DNA of 64,000 bases from Halarchaeum nitratireducens. GTDB lineage: Archaea; Halobacteriota; Halobacteria; Halobacteriales; Halobacteriaceae. The DNA lies in contig NZ_BMOQ01000009.1 in the NCBI RefSeq assembly GCF_014647155.1, forward strand, positions 1 to 64,000, in the 5' to 3' direction. Made by a program: the position numbers and the translations under genes. Positions within the stretch are counted from its first letter, which is position 1. The number at the start of each line of letters is the position of its first letter. Positions 26,118-34,822 of this stretch are shown in pieces. Below the pieces are notes generated by a model. That model saw only the letters and a list, made by a program, of their open reading frames with translations, was not told where the DNA came from and searched no databases.

Positions 26118-27089
26118 ATGCCCTTCAGCGCCACGTGGCACACACTTCTTGACGAACTCGACAAGTTAGAGGAGGGGGCTGAGCTCATCGCACCGCTGTC
26201 CCACGACCGATTCCGCATCACCGACGTCCAAGAGTATCGCGTCGTCGTCCAGTTCAGTACCACAGAGGAAACACGACCACTTCAGCACGACCAGTTCGAG
26301 ACGCTGTACCAGCGGATTCAGGACATGGATGGGGAGTTCGATCTAAGCCTGCTCCCATCCGACACCGACCCATATCCCGCGGTACTGAGCCTGCATCCGC
26401 GCTTCGAGATCGACGAGGACGCGGGCGTGATAACCGAAGTGGACGCAGCAACGGGGACACAACTCGTCGACGGCGACCCGGAGACCACTGCGAGTGAGCG
26501 CACCGAACCAGAGGAGGTCGACGTCTACTCGGATACACTCCTGCTTGTTGACGCGCTCGAACGCCACGACGTCACCGACCTCAGCCAGTTGGAGACGCCC
26601 GCATTGGTGAACCTCTACACGCTCCTCTCCGACGTTCAGCGGGATGCAAACGACTTCCGCCGAGACGTCGCCGACGTCCTGCTCAACCGACTCCATCACG
26701 ACCAGCCCGTTCACGGCCAGTATGGGTCGGTTCAGCGTACCGCTCGCCGCAATCGGTCGCTCAAAGACGACGCGGACGTTCTCGCGGTGTTGGAAGACGC
26801 GGGTGTTGAGCGCGAACGCGTCATGAGCGTCGATCGCGAGAAGGTCGACGAGGCCCTCGACGTCACGGGCCTGTCTGAGGCGGCGGTCTACGACGTCGAC
26901 AAGAGCGAGTACGTACGCAAGGCCGAGGTCGACGAAGAGGTGAAAGCATCCCGTCTGCAGGGGCTCAAAGACCGCCTCGCGGCGAGCGATGAGGCCGAGA
27001 CCGACGAGCTCCGAGAGGAGATTGAGGAACTGGAAGACCGGATCGACGAGCTAACGAGTTTCAACACGGGGAGGGAGATGCAGGGATGA
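26118..27089 (+). CDS. Haloarchaeal element protein with C-terminal coiled coil
   Basis: A 323-residue acidic protein of unknown function. The first 80 residues look like a small beta domain (APLSHDRFRITDVQEYRVVV). The middle (about 140-215) is helical (LLLVDALERHDVTDLSQL, DVADVLLNRLHHDQPV). Residues 225-320 hold short repeats ending in a charged coiled coil (DELREEIEELEDRIDELTSF). It overlaps the next gene by four bases (ATGA), so the two are co-translated. Such proteins recur on haloarchaeal plasmids, but I cannot assign a role. Confidence 0.6.
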   Translation: MPFSATWHTLLDELDKLEEGAELIAPLSHDRFRITDVQEYRVVVQFSTTEETRPLQHDQFETLYQRIQDMDGEFDLSLLPSDTDPYPAVLSLHPRFEIDEDAGVITEVDAATGTQLVDGDPETTASERTEPEEVDVYSDTLLLVDALERHDVTDLSQLETPALVNLYTLLSDVQRDANDFRRDVADVLLNRLHHDQPVHGQYGSVQRTARRNRSLKDDADVLAVLEDAGVERERVMSVDREKVDEALDVTGLSEAAVYDVDKSEYVRKAEVDEEVKASRLQGLKDRLAASDEAETDELREEIEELEDRIDELTSFNTGREMQG

Positions 27090-27961
27090 CGGCCTACCGA
27101 TTCCGCGTCAAATTCGCCCCCGACCCGACGTCGCTGTGGCGTGACATCGTCGTCGGCGCTGACCGTACGCTCGACGAGTTCCAGACAACGATCAACGCCG
27201 CGATGGGCCTCAACCAAGACCACCTCTGGTTCTTCGGTATCGACGAGGATTACTGGGAGAGCGACGTGAAGTACCAGTGTCCAGCGGAGCACGAGGACCT
27301 CCCGAGCGGCCAGCCGATGCAGTTCGGCGAGACAACGTACAGCGCGGGCGCCACCACAGTCGGCGAGCTGGTCGCACAACTGGATCTCGACCAGTACGAC
27401 CGCATCTGCTACCTCTTCGACTACGGCGACGAGTGGCGCTTCTACGCGATCCTCAAAGAGGTCGTCGACGATCCCGACCGCCGAGCGCCCGAGGTCGTCA
27501 AAGAGAAAGGCGACGAAATCGACCAGTATGCGTCCGCCGGCGAGGACGGATCACCGCTTCCAGATCGCCTCCAAGAACTCGGGCTTCCCGACACGGCGGT
27601 CCCGACCGCCGACCTGCGTGCACTCGAAGACCGCGACGACGTCGCGCACGTCATCGTCCTGTTGAGCATCGAGACCGGGTTCGGGACGGTCTCCGAGCGG
27701 TTCATGATTCAGTTCGACGACGTTGGCTACCTCTTGGAGAACTCGCCGCGCGGCTGGGAGGTCATCGAGGAAGTCGACGGCGGAGACAAGACCGAGGAAG
27801 CACTCCTATCAGCCCTCGTGAGTGCGGCGCGGGAGTGGCACGCCGAAATCGCCGAGATAGCGTCGGCTGCGTCCGGACAGGTTTTCGACGACCAGACGGT
27901 TGAGGCGATGAACGTCGAGTTGAACCAGGAGCTCGAGCGGACGGGGTATAGCCACCTGTGA
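27086..27961 (+). CDS. Plasmid pRiA4b ORF-3-like protein
   Basis: A 291-residue protein whose first 150 residues match the pRiA4b ORF-3/IS1096 TnpR-like domain: SLWRDIVVGADRTLDEFQTT (W-R-x-I-x-V and T-L-x-x-F), HLWFFGIDEDYW, and CYLFDYGDEWRFYAIL (the Y-x-Y-D-x-G-D-x-W signature). The C-terminal half is helical and specific to haloarchaea. The domain is common on mobile elements, but its biochemical role is unproved. It overlaps the coiled-coil gene and is probably co-expressed with it. Confidence 0.75.
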   Translation: MTAYRFRVKFAPDPTSLWRDIVVGADRTLDEFQTTINAAMGLNQDHLWFFGIDEDYWESDVKYQCPAEHEDLPSGQPMQFGETTYSAGATTVGELVAQLDLDQYDRICYLFDYGDEWRFYAILKEVVDDPDRRAPEVVKEKGDEIDQYASAGEDGSPLPDRLQELGLPDTAVPTADLRALEDRDDVAHVIVLLSIETGFGTVSERFMIQFDDVGYLLENSPRGWEVIEEVDGGDKTEEALLSALVSAAREWHAEIAEIASAASGQVFDDQTVEAMNVELNQELERTGYSHL

Positions 27962-28180
27962 GTACGTCCTCGATCAGATGACGCCATCGGTCCCTCAGTA
28001 TTGGCACGTACTCATACGTGCGATCGTGGTTCCCGAAGCATTTCGACGCCATCGGTGTTCGATTAAACCCGAAACGACGGTTCAGATGGTTTCGAGCGAC
28101 GCTCAAGTTTATTGAGCACAACCGAGTCAGGCTCTCAAAACGCGTAGAATGGTGAGAGTGTGAACCAAACACCGGTGTTG

Positions 28181-29134
28181 CTAGATACCGAGATCCATCG
28201 CTTCGATCTGCTCCTGGTAGCGGTTGCGGATGGTGACTTCGGTGACGTTGGCGACGTCGGCGACCTCTCGTTGGGTCTTTTTCTCGTTGCAGAGGAGGCT
28301 CGCAGCGTAGATGGCGGCCGCCGCGAACCCGGAGGGGGATTTCCCGGAGAGAAGGCCCTGTTCGGCGGAGGCGTCGACGAGTTCACGGGCCTTGGCGATG
28401 ACTTCTTCGGAGAGGTCAAGCTCACTCGCGAAGCGGGGGAGGTACTCCTTGGGGTCGGTTGGCTCCATTGCGAGACTAAGTTCCTGGGCGACGTAGCGAT
28501 AGGTGCGCCCGATCTCTTTTTGCTCGATACGGGCGACCTCCGTCACTTCTTCAAGCGAGCGTGGGATGCCCTCCTGCCGGCAGGCTGCATACAGACAGGC
28601 AGTCGCGACGCCCTCGATAGAGCGCCCGCGGATGAGGTCTTCATCGAGGGCGCGCCGATAGAGAACCGACGCGACCTCGCGGACACTCCGCGGAACGCCG
28701 AGTGCGGATGCCATGCGGTCGATCTCGGAGAGGGCGAACTGGAGGTTGCGCTCGCCGGCGTCTTTCGTTCGGATGCGCTCCTGCCACTTGCGCAGCCGCT
28801 GCATCCGATTGCGCTTCTTCGAGTCGAGCGTCCGCCCGTAGGCGTCTTTGTCCTTCCAATCGATCTGGGTGGTGAGGCCCTTATCGTGCATCGTTTGGGT
28901 GGTTGGCGCACCGACGCGGCTCTTCTGGTCGCGCTCGTTCGAGTTGAACGCCCGCCACTCCGGGCCGCGGTCAATCTGGTCGTCGTCGAGAACGAGCCCG
29001 CAGTCCTCGCAGAGCCGCTCGCCCTGATCCGTGACGATACTCGTCGACTCACACTCCGGGCAGTGCTGGGTCTCGTCGCTGGTCTGCTTCTGCTCGGCCT
29101 GCTCTTCGCTGCGTTCCCGAGTCGGCCGTTCCAT
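28181..29134 (-). CDS. tfb: Transcription initiation factor B (TFB/TFIIB)
   Basis: A 317-residue TFB with all domains. The N-terminal zinc ribbon has HCPEC and CEDCG (about 24-48). The B-reader/linker includes GPEWRAF (about 57-63) and the KSRVGAPTT region. Two cyclin folds follow (about 130-310) with [14 protein letters not shown] and [16 protein letters not shown], and a final helix-turn-helix ([18 protein letters not shown]) that reads the BRE. It recruits RNA polymerase to TBP-bound promoters. Haloarchaea have many TFBs with different promoter preferences; this copy, inside accessory DNA, may serve genes of the element. All zinc ligands are present. Confidence 0.93.
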   Translation of the reverse strand: MERPTRERSEEQAEQKQTSDETQHCPECESTSIVTDQGERLCEDCGLVLDDDQIDRGPEWRAFNSNERDQKSRVGAPTTQTMHDKGLTTQIDWKDKDAYGRTLDSKKRNRMQRLRKWQERIRTKDAGERNLQFALSEIDRMASALGVPRSVREVASVLYRRALDEDLIRGRSIEGVATACLYAACRQEGIPRSLEEVTEVARIEQKEIGRTYRYVAQELSLAMEPTDPKEYLPRFASELDLSEEVIAKARELVDASAEQGLLSGKSPSGFAAAAIYAASLLCNEKKTQREVADVANVTEVTIRNRYQEQIEAMDLGI

Positions 29135-29207
29135 TCACCTTGTGACACCCTCTAATCAAATATAGGTCTTTGCCTACTGCCAGTCCCAGACAGCATCGAT
29201 TCAGTCC

Positions 29208-29350
29208 CGAGTGTCACTCCGGCTGGCGTGTCGTCGCCAACGCAGTGGTGAATTCCTCGATGAACTCCGCAAGAATCCCCCTCTGGACTCCGACTGTGAT
29301 CGAGTGGTTCCCAGAGTCCGGCACGCTCGGCGCACGCCGTCGTCGGTCAC
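29208..29350 (-). pseudogene. C-terminal remnant of a duplicate of the 29514-29813 gene
   Basis: Read on the minus strand, the end of this stretch gives LAEFIEEFTTALATTRQPE and a stop, almost identical to LAEFVEDFTTALPTTRQPE at the end of the intact gene 300 bases to the right. Upstream bases also align (TTCCCAGAGT, CGTCGTCGGTC) but the frame is broken and the first half is missing. It is a decayed tandem duplicate. The rest of 29135-29513 holds no gene. Confidence 0.7.
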
Positions 29351-29513
29351 GACACAGTACGGAGTGGCCGACTCGGGAGGCCATATGAGGGGGAATCGAA
29401 ATGGGGTCGTTTGGAGTGTTCCCGGGAGAAAGGAGCCGTGAAGGGACGTATCTGTGGGGAGTTGTGAGGGGGACTACCGGAGGATGCTGTAGGGTGTGGT
29501 GATGGAGCAGGTG

Positions 29514-29813
29514 TCACTCCGGTTGGCGTGTCGTCGGGAGCGCAGTAGTGAAGTCCTCAACGAACTCTGCAAGAACCTCGTCCGGGCCCAGATCGTGAGT
29601 GTGAATGGGGGGTTCCCAGAGTTCGACGTCGAACGCGTGGGCCGCCGCCGCGTCGCCGTCGGTCGCGACCACCATCAGAATCGCACTCTGGTAGATGACG
29701 ATCGTCCGTTCAGCGTCCACCCCCAGATTCTCGATGTACGCGGCCTCCAGTCCCGCGCGTAGATCCACGCTGTCGGCGAGTTCGCAGTGGACGACCGGGT
29801 CATCGTCTTCCAT
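29514..29813 (-). CDS. Small hypothetical protein (99 residues)
   Basis: An intact acidic 99-residue protein: LRAGLEAAYIENLGVDAERT, then a hydrophobic strand (IVIYQSAILMVVATDGDA), then HAFDVELWEPPIHTHDLG and a helical end. It looks like a small alpha/beta domain; no family is recognised. A TATA-like AGTATACCT at 29842-29850 lies about 30 bases upstream of the ATG, fitting leaderless transcription. A broken duplicate lies downstream at 29208-29350 and the TTAACCAAC dyad copy C lies 68 bases upstream. Confidence 0.6.
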   Translation of the reverse strand: MEDDDPVVHCELADSVDLRAGLEAAYIENLGVDAERTIVIYQSAILMVVATDGDAAAAHAFDVELWEPPIHTHDLGPDEVLAEFVEDFTTALPTTRQPE

Positions 29814-29880
29814 TCAATCAACCATATGGAATCGCGTGCCAAGTATACCTCGCACCATGACCGTCCTCGTCGCCCACTCT

Positions 29881-29921
29881 TAACCAACACTTCCGGACTA
29901 TGGACGGCTGTGTTGGTTAAC
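29881..29921. repeat. TTAACCAAC dyad, copy C (best-conserved)
   Basis: TTAACCAACAC (29881-29891) and GTGTTGGTTAA (29911-29921) are perfect 11-base inverted halves with a 19-base spacer. Overall span, 41 bases, equals copy B and is 2 bases less than copy A. It lies between two minus-strand genes, at about 70 bases from the start of the 29514-29813 gene. Confidence 0.65.
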
Positions 29922-30016
29922 ACTGGGTACCATCGAACGTGACTACCGTAGAGTTTGTCGGCACCGTCAACAGCGTCCGCGACCGGTCACCTTCATCTAG
30001 ACACCATCGGTATGCG

Positions 30017-30373
30017 CTATCGGTCTGTACCACGGAATGAAAGGAGTCCGCGTTCATTGAGCTGTACGAGGAAGTATGATAATGTCTCGTCAACTGGCTC
30101 GACGCGCTGTGCGTCATATTCCTCGGCGATAACGGTAGCGATATCTGCGACGGTATAGTCGCCGTTACAGCAGTTCCAGACTGTTGATCCTACTGGATCA
30201 AGGGTGAGTTTGCGTTTTCGATCCGTTCTAAATAATTCAAACAAAACCTGATCGATACGATTTCGGGCTTGTATTTCCCATGTGATCGTAGCATGGCGTG
30301 TCCCATTCTCAGTCGTCATCGTCCAGTCGGCACACCTGCGAACCGGAACCGAGTTAGGATCATACGTGCTCAT
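30017..30373 (-). CDS. PqqD-like protein
   Basis: A 118-residue protein whose last 80 residues fit the PqqD fold: LTLDPVGSTVWNCCNGDYTV (the usual L-N-x-x-G-x-x-I/V-W), VADIATVIAEEYD, and ETLSYFLVQLNERGLLSF. PqqD-type domains bind precursor peptides (RiPP recognition element) and present them to modifying enzymes. No radical-SAM or other RiPP enzyme is nearby. It overlaps the OPT transporter gene by four bases, so the two are co-translated and may share a peptide substrate. The N-terminal 40 residues are not conserved in the family. Confidence 0.75.
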   Translation of the reverse strand: MSTYDPNSVPVRRCADWTMTTENGTRHATITWEIQARNRIDQVLFELFRTDRKRKLTLDPVGSTVWNCCNGDYTVADIATVIAEEYDAQRVEPVDETLSYFLVQLNERGLLSFRGTDR

Positions 30374-32331
30374 TGGCTCGTTCCTGATGGGGCACGCAGA
30401 ATGCTGGCTGTGAAAAGAATAACGAGTATAATCACTGCGACGACGCCAAGGGCTTGCTGAAGAGCAGATGAGAACCCGATCGGGAAGGGGGCGCCGCCAC
30501 TCTCACCGACACCCGTAATATATAGCCCGCCAATGACAATTCCCATAATAGCCTCGCCGGTGATGAGGCCAGCGGCGACGATCCGGCCCCGATACGTCGT
30601 TTCCTCAGCACGAGTTCCGTCTTTATCGTCAACACGTGTGACGTATCGATCAACCCCGCCACGAATCAACCCGCCAAGGAAGATCGGAGTCGCAAGTGTA
30701 ATTGGGAGATAAATCCCGACTGCGAACGGGAGCACCGGAATTCGCATGAGAATCAATACGCACGCGAACACGGCGCCGATGAGTATCATGCCCCACTGCG
30801 CAGTCCCCGTAAGTACCCCTTCAGAGATCAGCGCCATCATACCAGCCTGGGGTGCAGGAATAGTACTGCTTCCGATACCGTACGCTTGATTGAAGAAATA
30901 CAGGACCGCTCCAGAGAATACGGCTGAGATGGTGATTCCAACAAGCTGTGCGATCTGCTGTTTCCGTGGAGTAGCGCCGAGGAGATAGCCCGTTTTCAGG
31001 TCTTGGGAAGTGTCTCCCGCGACTGCCGCTGCGATTGCGACGACCGACGCAGTCACTAATACGACAACTGGATCGGTAACACCGGTGGATTTCATTGCGA
31101 GCGCGGCGATGAGGATCGTTGCGACTGCCATCCCAGAAACAGGGTTTGAGGAACTCCCGACGACACCGACGAGATATGCAGAAACCGCAACAAAAAGGAA
31201 CGCAGCAATAACAGCGATAACACCGCCGATCAATCCAACTTGGACTTGAGGCAGAACGACGAGTGCGAGCATAACGAGCAGGGCACCACCCCCGACAAAC
31301 TTCATGGACAGATCGCGCTGCGTTCGTTTTTGCGAAGAGGGACTGGTGTTCGCGGAACCACGAAGCTCTGCAGCGGCGGTCCCGAGTGCATCGGTAATCG
31401 TCTTCCGCATCGAGATGATAGCATGGAAGCCACCGACGATCATCGCCCCTGCACCGACGTAGCGAATATACTGATCCCACACGGCGTTTGCTTGCGCCAT
31501 TAGTCCGGCGTCGGCGGCTTCGGGCGCAAACCCACCTGTGATGAGCATCGGGATCAACATTAGCCACGCGATGAGCCCACCACCGAACACGTATCCGGCG
31601 ATTTTTGGCCCGATAATATAACCGACACCGATGAGGGCTGGTGTGAAATCCCCGCCGATCGCAAAGCCCCGTGTTTCGCCAACAGAGAACGCAGTCTGGA
31701 TGGTCGTCCGAAATGCGGCCATCCCACTTGCGAGCCACATGTAGAGGGCGCTGAGGAGGAACCCAAAGGAGATGAGTTTCACGCCGCTTTCACCGCTGTC
31801 ACCTGCCTCAAGAACGTCGGCGCACGCAGTCCCCTCAGGATAGGGGAGCGTTTTGTGTTTATCAACGATGAGATACCGCCGCATCGGGATCATGAATAAC
31901 ACGCCGAGCAGACCGCCAAGAATGGCAACGGTTGCGGTGTCAATCATATCGATAGGTTCACCAAGGAAAGTAACACCTGCGATGGTGAAGATGACACCTG
32001 CTGCGAGCGCTTCGCCAGCCGATGTCATCGTCTGGACGATGTTATTTTCAAGGAGAGATCCGCCAATGCCAACGCGACGGAGGACATAAAATAGACCCAT
32101 ACTCATCACTGCTGCGGGAATAGAGGCGCTGATGGTCATACCGGACCGCATACCAAGATACATATTGGCGGTCAGCATAATCACATTAAGAACGAGACCA
32201 ATTGCAACTGCCTTAACCGTGAGCTCAGCGACGGTCCGACTTGTCGGAATAGTGGGACTAGGTCCATCGCGAGCAGATTCGCCGATTCGGCTGCTATCGT
32301 TTGAGTGATTGCTTGGTGTGTCTGATGACAT
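30370..32331 (-). CDS. OPT-family oligopeptide transporter
   Basis: A 653-residue polytopic protein of the OPT family, with about 14 to 16 helices. Family marks include ANMYLGMRSGMTISASIPAA (the first conserved G-containing helix pair), SLLENNIVQTMTSAGEALAA (N-N-x-x-Q-T), and YPEGTACADVLEAGDSG. OPT proteins are proton-coupled importers of peptides or metal chelates. The cytoplasmic start is polar (SDTPSNHSNDSSR). The partner is the PqqD-like gene immediately downstream. The frame is complete. Confidence 0.9.
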   Translation of the reverse strand: MSSDTPSNHSNDSSRIGESARDGPSPTIPTSRTVAELTVKAVAIGLVLNVIMLTANMYLGMRSGMTISASIPAAVMSMGLFYVLRRVGIGGSLLENNIVQTMTSAGEALAAGVIFTIAGVTFLGEPIDMIDTATVAILGGLLGVLFMIPMRRYLIVDKHKTLPYPEGTACADVLEAGDSGESGVKLISFGFLLSALYMWLASGMAAFRTTIQTAFSVGETRGFAIGGDFTPALIGVGYIIGPKIAGYVFGGGLIAWLMLIPMLITGGFAPEAADAGLMAQANAVWDQYIRYVGAGAMIVGGFHAIISMRKTITDALGTAAAELRGSANTSPSSQKRTQRDLSMKFVGGGALLVMLALVVLPQVQVGLIGGVIAVIAAFLFVAVSAYLVGVVGSSSNPVSGMAVATILIAALAMKSTGVTDPVVVLVTASVVAIAAAVAGDTSQDLKTGYLLGATPRKQQIAQLVGITISAVFSGAVLYFFNQAYGIGSSTIPAPQAGMMALISEGVLTGTAQWGMILIGAVFACVLILMRIPVLPFAVGIYLPITLATPIFLGGLIRGGVDRYVTRVDDKDGTRAEETTYRGRIVAAGLITGEAIMGIVIGGLYITGVGESGGAPFPIGFSSALQQALGVVAVIILVILFTASILRAPSGTSQ

Positions 32332-32604
32332 ATGACTGCTAGGTGGGTTGCAGACGGTTCTAGCCGTATGGCTGGTACCATGACTGGCTAGTAGCGGCCT
32401 GCTATGTTTGTTTCGAGATAATGTACTTCAGTATATGTAATATGAGTTTTGAACTCAAGTTATTGGCTCCGGAATTGGGAGACAATCTGTATTTAATGAG
32501 GGAAGACCTGATTTACATTGGATTATATCAAATAATGATGTCATGTTGGTACGTAGATCTGGTATTTGTGCTGAAGACAACAGCCCACGGGGTCAGTTCT
32601 ATCG

Positions 32605-32868
32605 TTGACCTCTCACGTTCGAGCGGACGCACTCGCGGACGTCCTCAACGAGGACCGTACCGACATCCTCGTCACCGCACTCCGTGAGTATCTCCAAGAC
32701 GCAACGCATGACGATGCACTCGTCCAAGAGATTGCCGCTGCCTACTACGACGACGGGATCACCTACGAGCAGCTCAAGTCACTCGTTAGTGCCGAGGATG
32801 CCGCGAACAGCCGCGTGCTGAAAGAACAGCTCGACCAGGACTACATCGACGACGTCGCCGATCTCTAA
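32605..32868 (+). CDS. Antitoxin-like protein of the PIN toxin pair
   Basis: An 87-residue acidic helical protein, MTSHVRADALADVLNEDR at its start, then DILVTALREYLQDA and a C-terminal EQLDQDYIDDVADL. Its stop is followed directly by the ATG of the PIN-domain gene, the normal antitoxin-toxin arrangement. TTG at 32605 is the only reasonable start in this frame. The C-terminal half would wrap the toxin. The fold may be ribbon-helix-helix or helix-turn-helix; I cannot tell which. Confidence 0.65.
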   Translation: MTSHVRADALADVLNEDRTDILVTALREYLQDATHDDALVQEIAAAYYDDGITYEQLKSLVSAEDAANSRVLKEQLDQDYIDDVADL

Positions 32869-33381
32869 ATGACCGCGCTCGTCGCGGATACCTCTGCCCT
32901 CGTCAGTCTCGGAACAGCCGTCGGCCACGATCCAAACCCACTCGATCTCTGTTTCGACATCTACGACGTCCACGTTCCACAGAGGGTCAGTGATGATCTC
33001 CGGAAGATTGCGTCCTATGACGACGTACACGCCGACGCAGCGACGGCAGTCCTCGATCGGGACGATGCAGTCTCTGTGACAGCAGTGACGCTCGACGCCG
33101 ACTTCCCACTCGATGACGGTGAGAACGCCGCCGTCACGCTCGCGAACGACCTTGAGGCAGCGCTCTTCCTCTGTGACGAGTTCAACAGCCTCGGTCTCGT
33201 TCATGCCTCACTCGCGGACACCCGTCTCGTGACAACGCCGACGCTCCTCTCAGTCTTCGTCCGGAACGACCAGCTCTCGTCGACGGACGCACTCGCGATA
33301 CTCGATTCGATCAGTGACGTTCGGAGCTGGGAGACGAACAGCTACGTCAAGCGCGCCCGCACACTCCTCAACGACACGTAG
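32869..33381 (+). CDS. PIN-domain toxin (VapC-like)
   Basis: A 170-residue PIN-fold ribonuclease. The first acidic residue is in LVADTSALVSLG, the next in DDGENAAVTLAN (the E of motif 2), and then CDEFNSLG supplies the third Asp. Such enzymes cut tRNA or rRNA when released from the antitoxin encoded immediately upstream (no gap). The C-terminal 40 residues (SSTDALAILDSISDVRSW) are helical. It ends 43 bases from a convergent winged-helix gene. Confidence 0.8.
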   Translation: MTALVADTSALVSLGTAVGHDPNPLDLCFDIYDVHVPQRVSDDLRKIASYDDVHADAATAVLDRDDAVSVTAVTLDADFPLDDGENAAVTLANDLEAALFLCDEFNSLGLVHASLADTRLVTTPTLLSVFVRNDQLSSTDALAILDSISDVRSWETNSYVKRARTLLNDT

Positions 33382-33424
33382 ACAGTGTCGCCCGATGCCT
33401 GGTCTCGGCATCTGATAGACAGTT

Positions 33425-33952
33425 TCAGCGAGAAAGGCTTCTGCAGTCTGACTCCAGACGGTGTTTTGCCTCGGTGAGGTCACGAAGCCGTCGCGTGATC
33501 GCGCGCCACTCACTCAATCGGTCGTAGGCCTCACCAAGGTCGTCAGAGTCGACGTCCGCGAGTACGACAGCGTCGGGCGAGGCCGCTTCGAAGGACGCCG
33601 CGAGGTCGCACTCTCGCTCGCGATACTCCCCGATCGCGTCCGCGATCGCCTCCGGCGTCTCGAACTCCCGCATCAGTTCGGTAATCCGGCGGAACTCGAC
33701 GTACGCCTCATTACGCACGAAACGTACCGGGTCGTCCGTAGCTTTCTCGAGGATGCCGCGTTCGACGAGCCACTCGAGATGTGGCCGTACCTCCGCCGTC
33801 GCGCAACCCGCCCGCTCCGCAATCTCCATGACCGACGTCGGCGCCGTCAGCGCCATCCCAACCTCGGAGGCGCGCTCCGCCACCGTTCGCGCTTCCAGCC
33901 TCGTCTCCCACTCCCCAGTGAGGTCGAGATCCGGCGGGGTTTCCTCCGACAT
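33425..33952 (-). CDS. Winged-helix regulator, haloarchaeal type
   Basis: A 175-residue protein: helices at about 15-45 (TRLEARTVAERASEVGMALT), a helix-turn-helix SVMEIAERAGCATAEVRPHL, a wing ERGILEKATDDPVRFVRNEA, then a helical C-terminal domain (about 95-170). Haloarchaeal regulators of this shape occur next to toxin genes and on plasmids. It is convergent with the PIN toxin, so it is not in its operon. Target and ligand are unknown. Confidence 0.7.
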   Translation of the reverse strand: MSEETPPDLDLTGEWETRLEARTVAERASEVGMALTAPTSVMEIAERAGCATAEVRPHLEWLVERGILEKATDDPVRFVRNEAYVEFRRITELMREFETPEAIADAIGEYRERECDLAASFEAASPDAVVLADVDSDDLGEAYDRLSEWRAITRRLRDLTEAKHRLESDCRSLSR

Positions 33953-34248
33953 TACTCATCACTACGTCGTCGACCCCCAGTAGTTTGTGGGTGCTCGGCT
34001 TGCTGAACGGCAGAGTTGGAAGCGGGTACCGCTCGCTTCTTCACCGAATTTACTGGAAACGGTGGTGTGTCGAACGCTCCAATTAGTGGTCTAAACACCC
34101 TTGATAGACCGTGATCCACCGGTCTCGGTGAAGTGGCGCTCGAGGCGGGCACTCGGATCGCGACGACGGGTGAGTCATCGCGTCAAGCCCGACTGGGTGG
34201 TTCGATTCGCGCTTGACGTCGGCCTCCCTCGTAGAGGAGAAGAGTCAG

Positions 34249-34536
34249 TCAGTCGTCAGCTGTGTAGGCTCCGCTCCGGTGTTCGATTCGGTGAACTTCA
34301 AGGACGAGCGCGTCCCGGTCAAGGACACACGCAAGTCGATACTGCCCGACGCGAAGCTTCTCGAACGGGCCACCAGTCAGTGGTTCAAGATAGTCGTCCG
34401 GATCCCGCCATGGGTCGTCGACAATCTCGTCAAGCTTTGAAACAATCCGATCCTGAACGTGGTGTTCCAGATTGTCGAACTGCGTGGCAGCGCGTGGTGT
34501 GAACTTCCACGTCCACTCGTCATCCTTACTCCCCAT
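34249..34536 (-). CDS. RelE/ParE-family toxin
   Basis: A 95-residue protein with the RelE fold: WKFTPRAATQFDNLEHHVQD (first helices), LDEIVDDPWRDPDDYLEPLT, FEKLRVGQYRLACVLD (the basic R-x-G-x-Y-R strand) and EVHRIEHRS at the C-terminus. It would cut mRNA on the ribosome or poison gyrase. It overlaps the RHH antitoxin gene by 11 bases, so the two are co-translated with the antitoxin first. Confidence 0.85.
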   Translation of the reverse strand: MGSKDDEWTWKFTPRAATQFDNLEHHVQDRIVSKLDEIVDDPWRDPDDYLEPLTGGPFEKLRVGQYRLACVLDRDALVLEVHRIEHRSGAYTADD

Positions 34537-34822
34537 CCGTACCGTCGTCCATCATCGCCAGCACGTCCTCACGAGACACAAGCTCCTCGTCCCCAGTCCG
34601 AAGTTCGTGTTCGCTTGCGGCAATCTGCTTCCAGCCCTCACGCGAGAACTCCGGATGCTTGACCGCGTCTCGTGCTGCATAGCGCAGGAATTCACTTCGT
34701 GAACTGAAGCCTTGTTCTTCCCACGTCGTGTCGATATCATCAAGGAACGCTTGCGTGAGTCGGAGATTAATTTGGACAGTCTCCGGCCCGTCATTCCCCG
34801 TTGAGCTTTCGGCATCAGACAT
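34526..34822 (-). CDS. Ribbon-helix-helix antitoxin of the RelE-like toxin
   Basis: A 98-residue antitoxin. VQINLRLTQAFLDDIDTTW is the RHH strand and helix, followed by FSSRSEFLRYAARDAVKHP, the second helix. An acidic, flexible C-terminal half (EHELRTGDEELVSREDVLAM) would cover the toxin active site. The pair should regulate its own promoter; the bases upstream contain an A/T-rich TATATTAGATA stretch (34847-34857) that fits a TATA box. Confidence 0.85.
   Translation of the reverse strand: MSDAESSTGNDGPETVQINLRLTQAFLDDIDTTWEEQGFSSRSEFLRYAARDAVKHPEFSREGWKQIAASEHELRTGDEELVSREDVLAMMDDGTDGE

Noticed and set aside
27978-28155. Plus-strand stretch without a start, ending RFRWFRATLKFIEHNRVRLS and a stop
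   Set aside because: It could be the tail of a transposase or other basic protein, but it is under 60 codons, has no start and no motif I can name.
28160-29155. Plus-strand open frame of 331 codons opposite the TFB gene
   Set aside because: It mirrors the TFB codon pattern; the TFB on the minus strand is unmistakable.
32421-32687. Plus-strand open frame before the PIN antitoxin gene
   Set aside because: Its second half is the antitoxin gene read in another frame and the first half is AT-rich promoter sequence.
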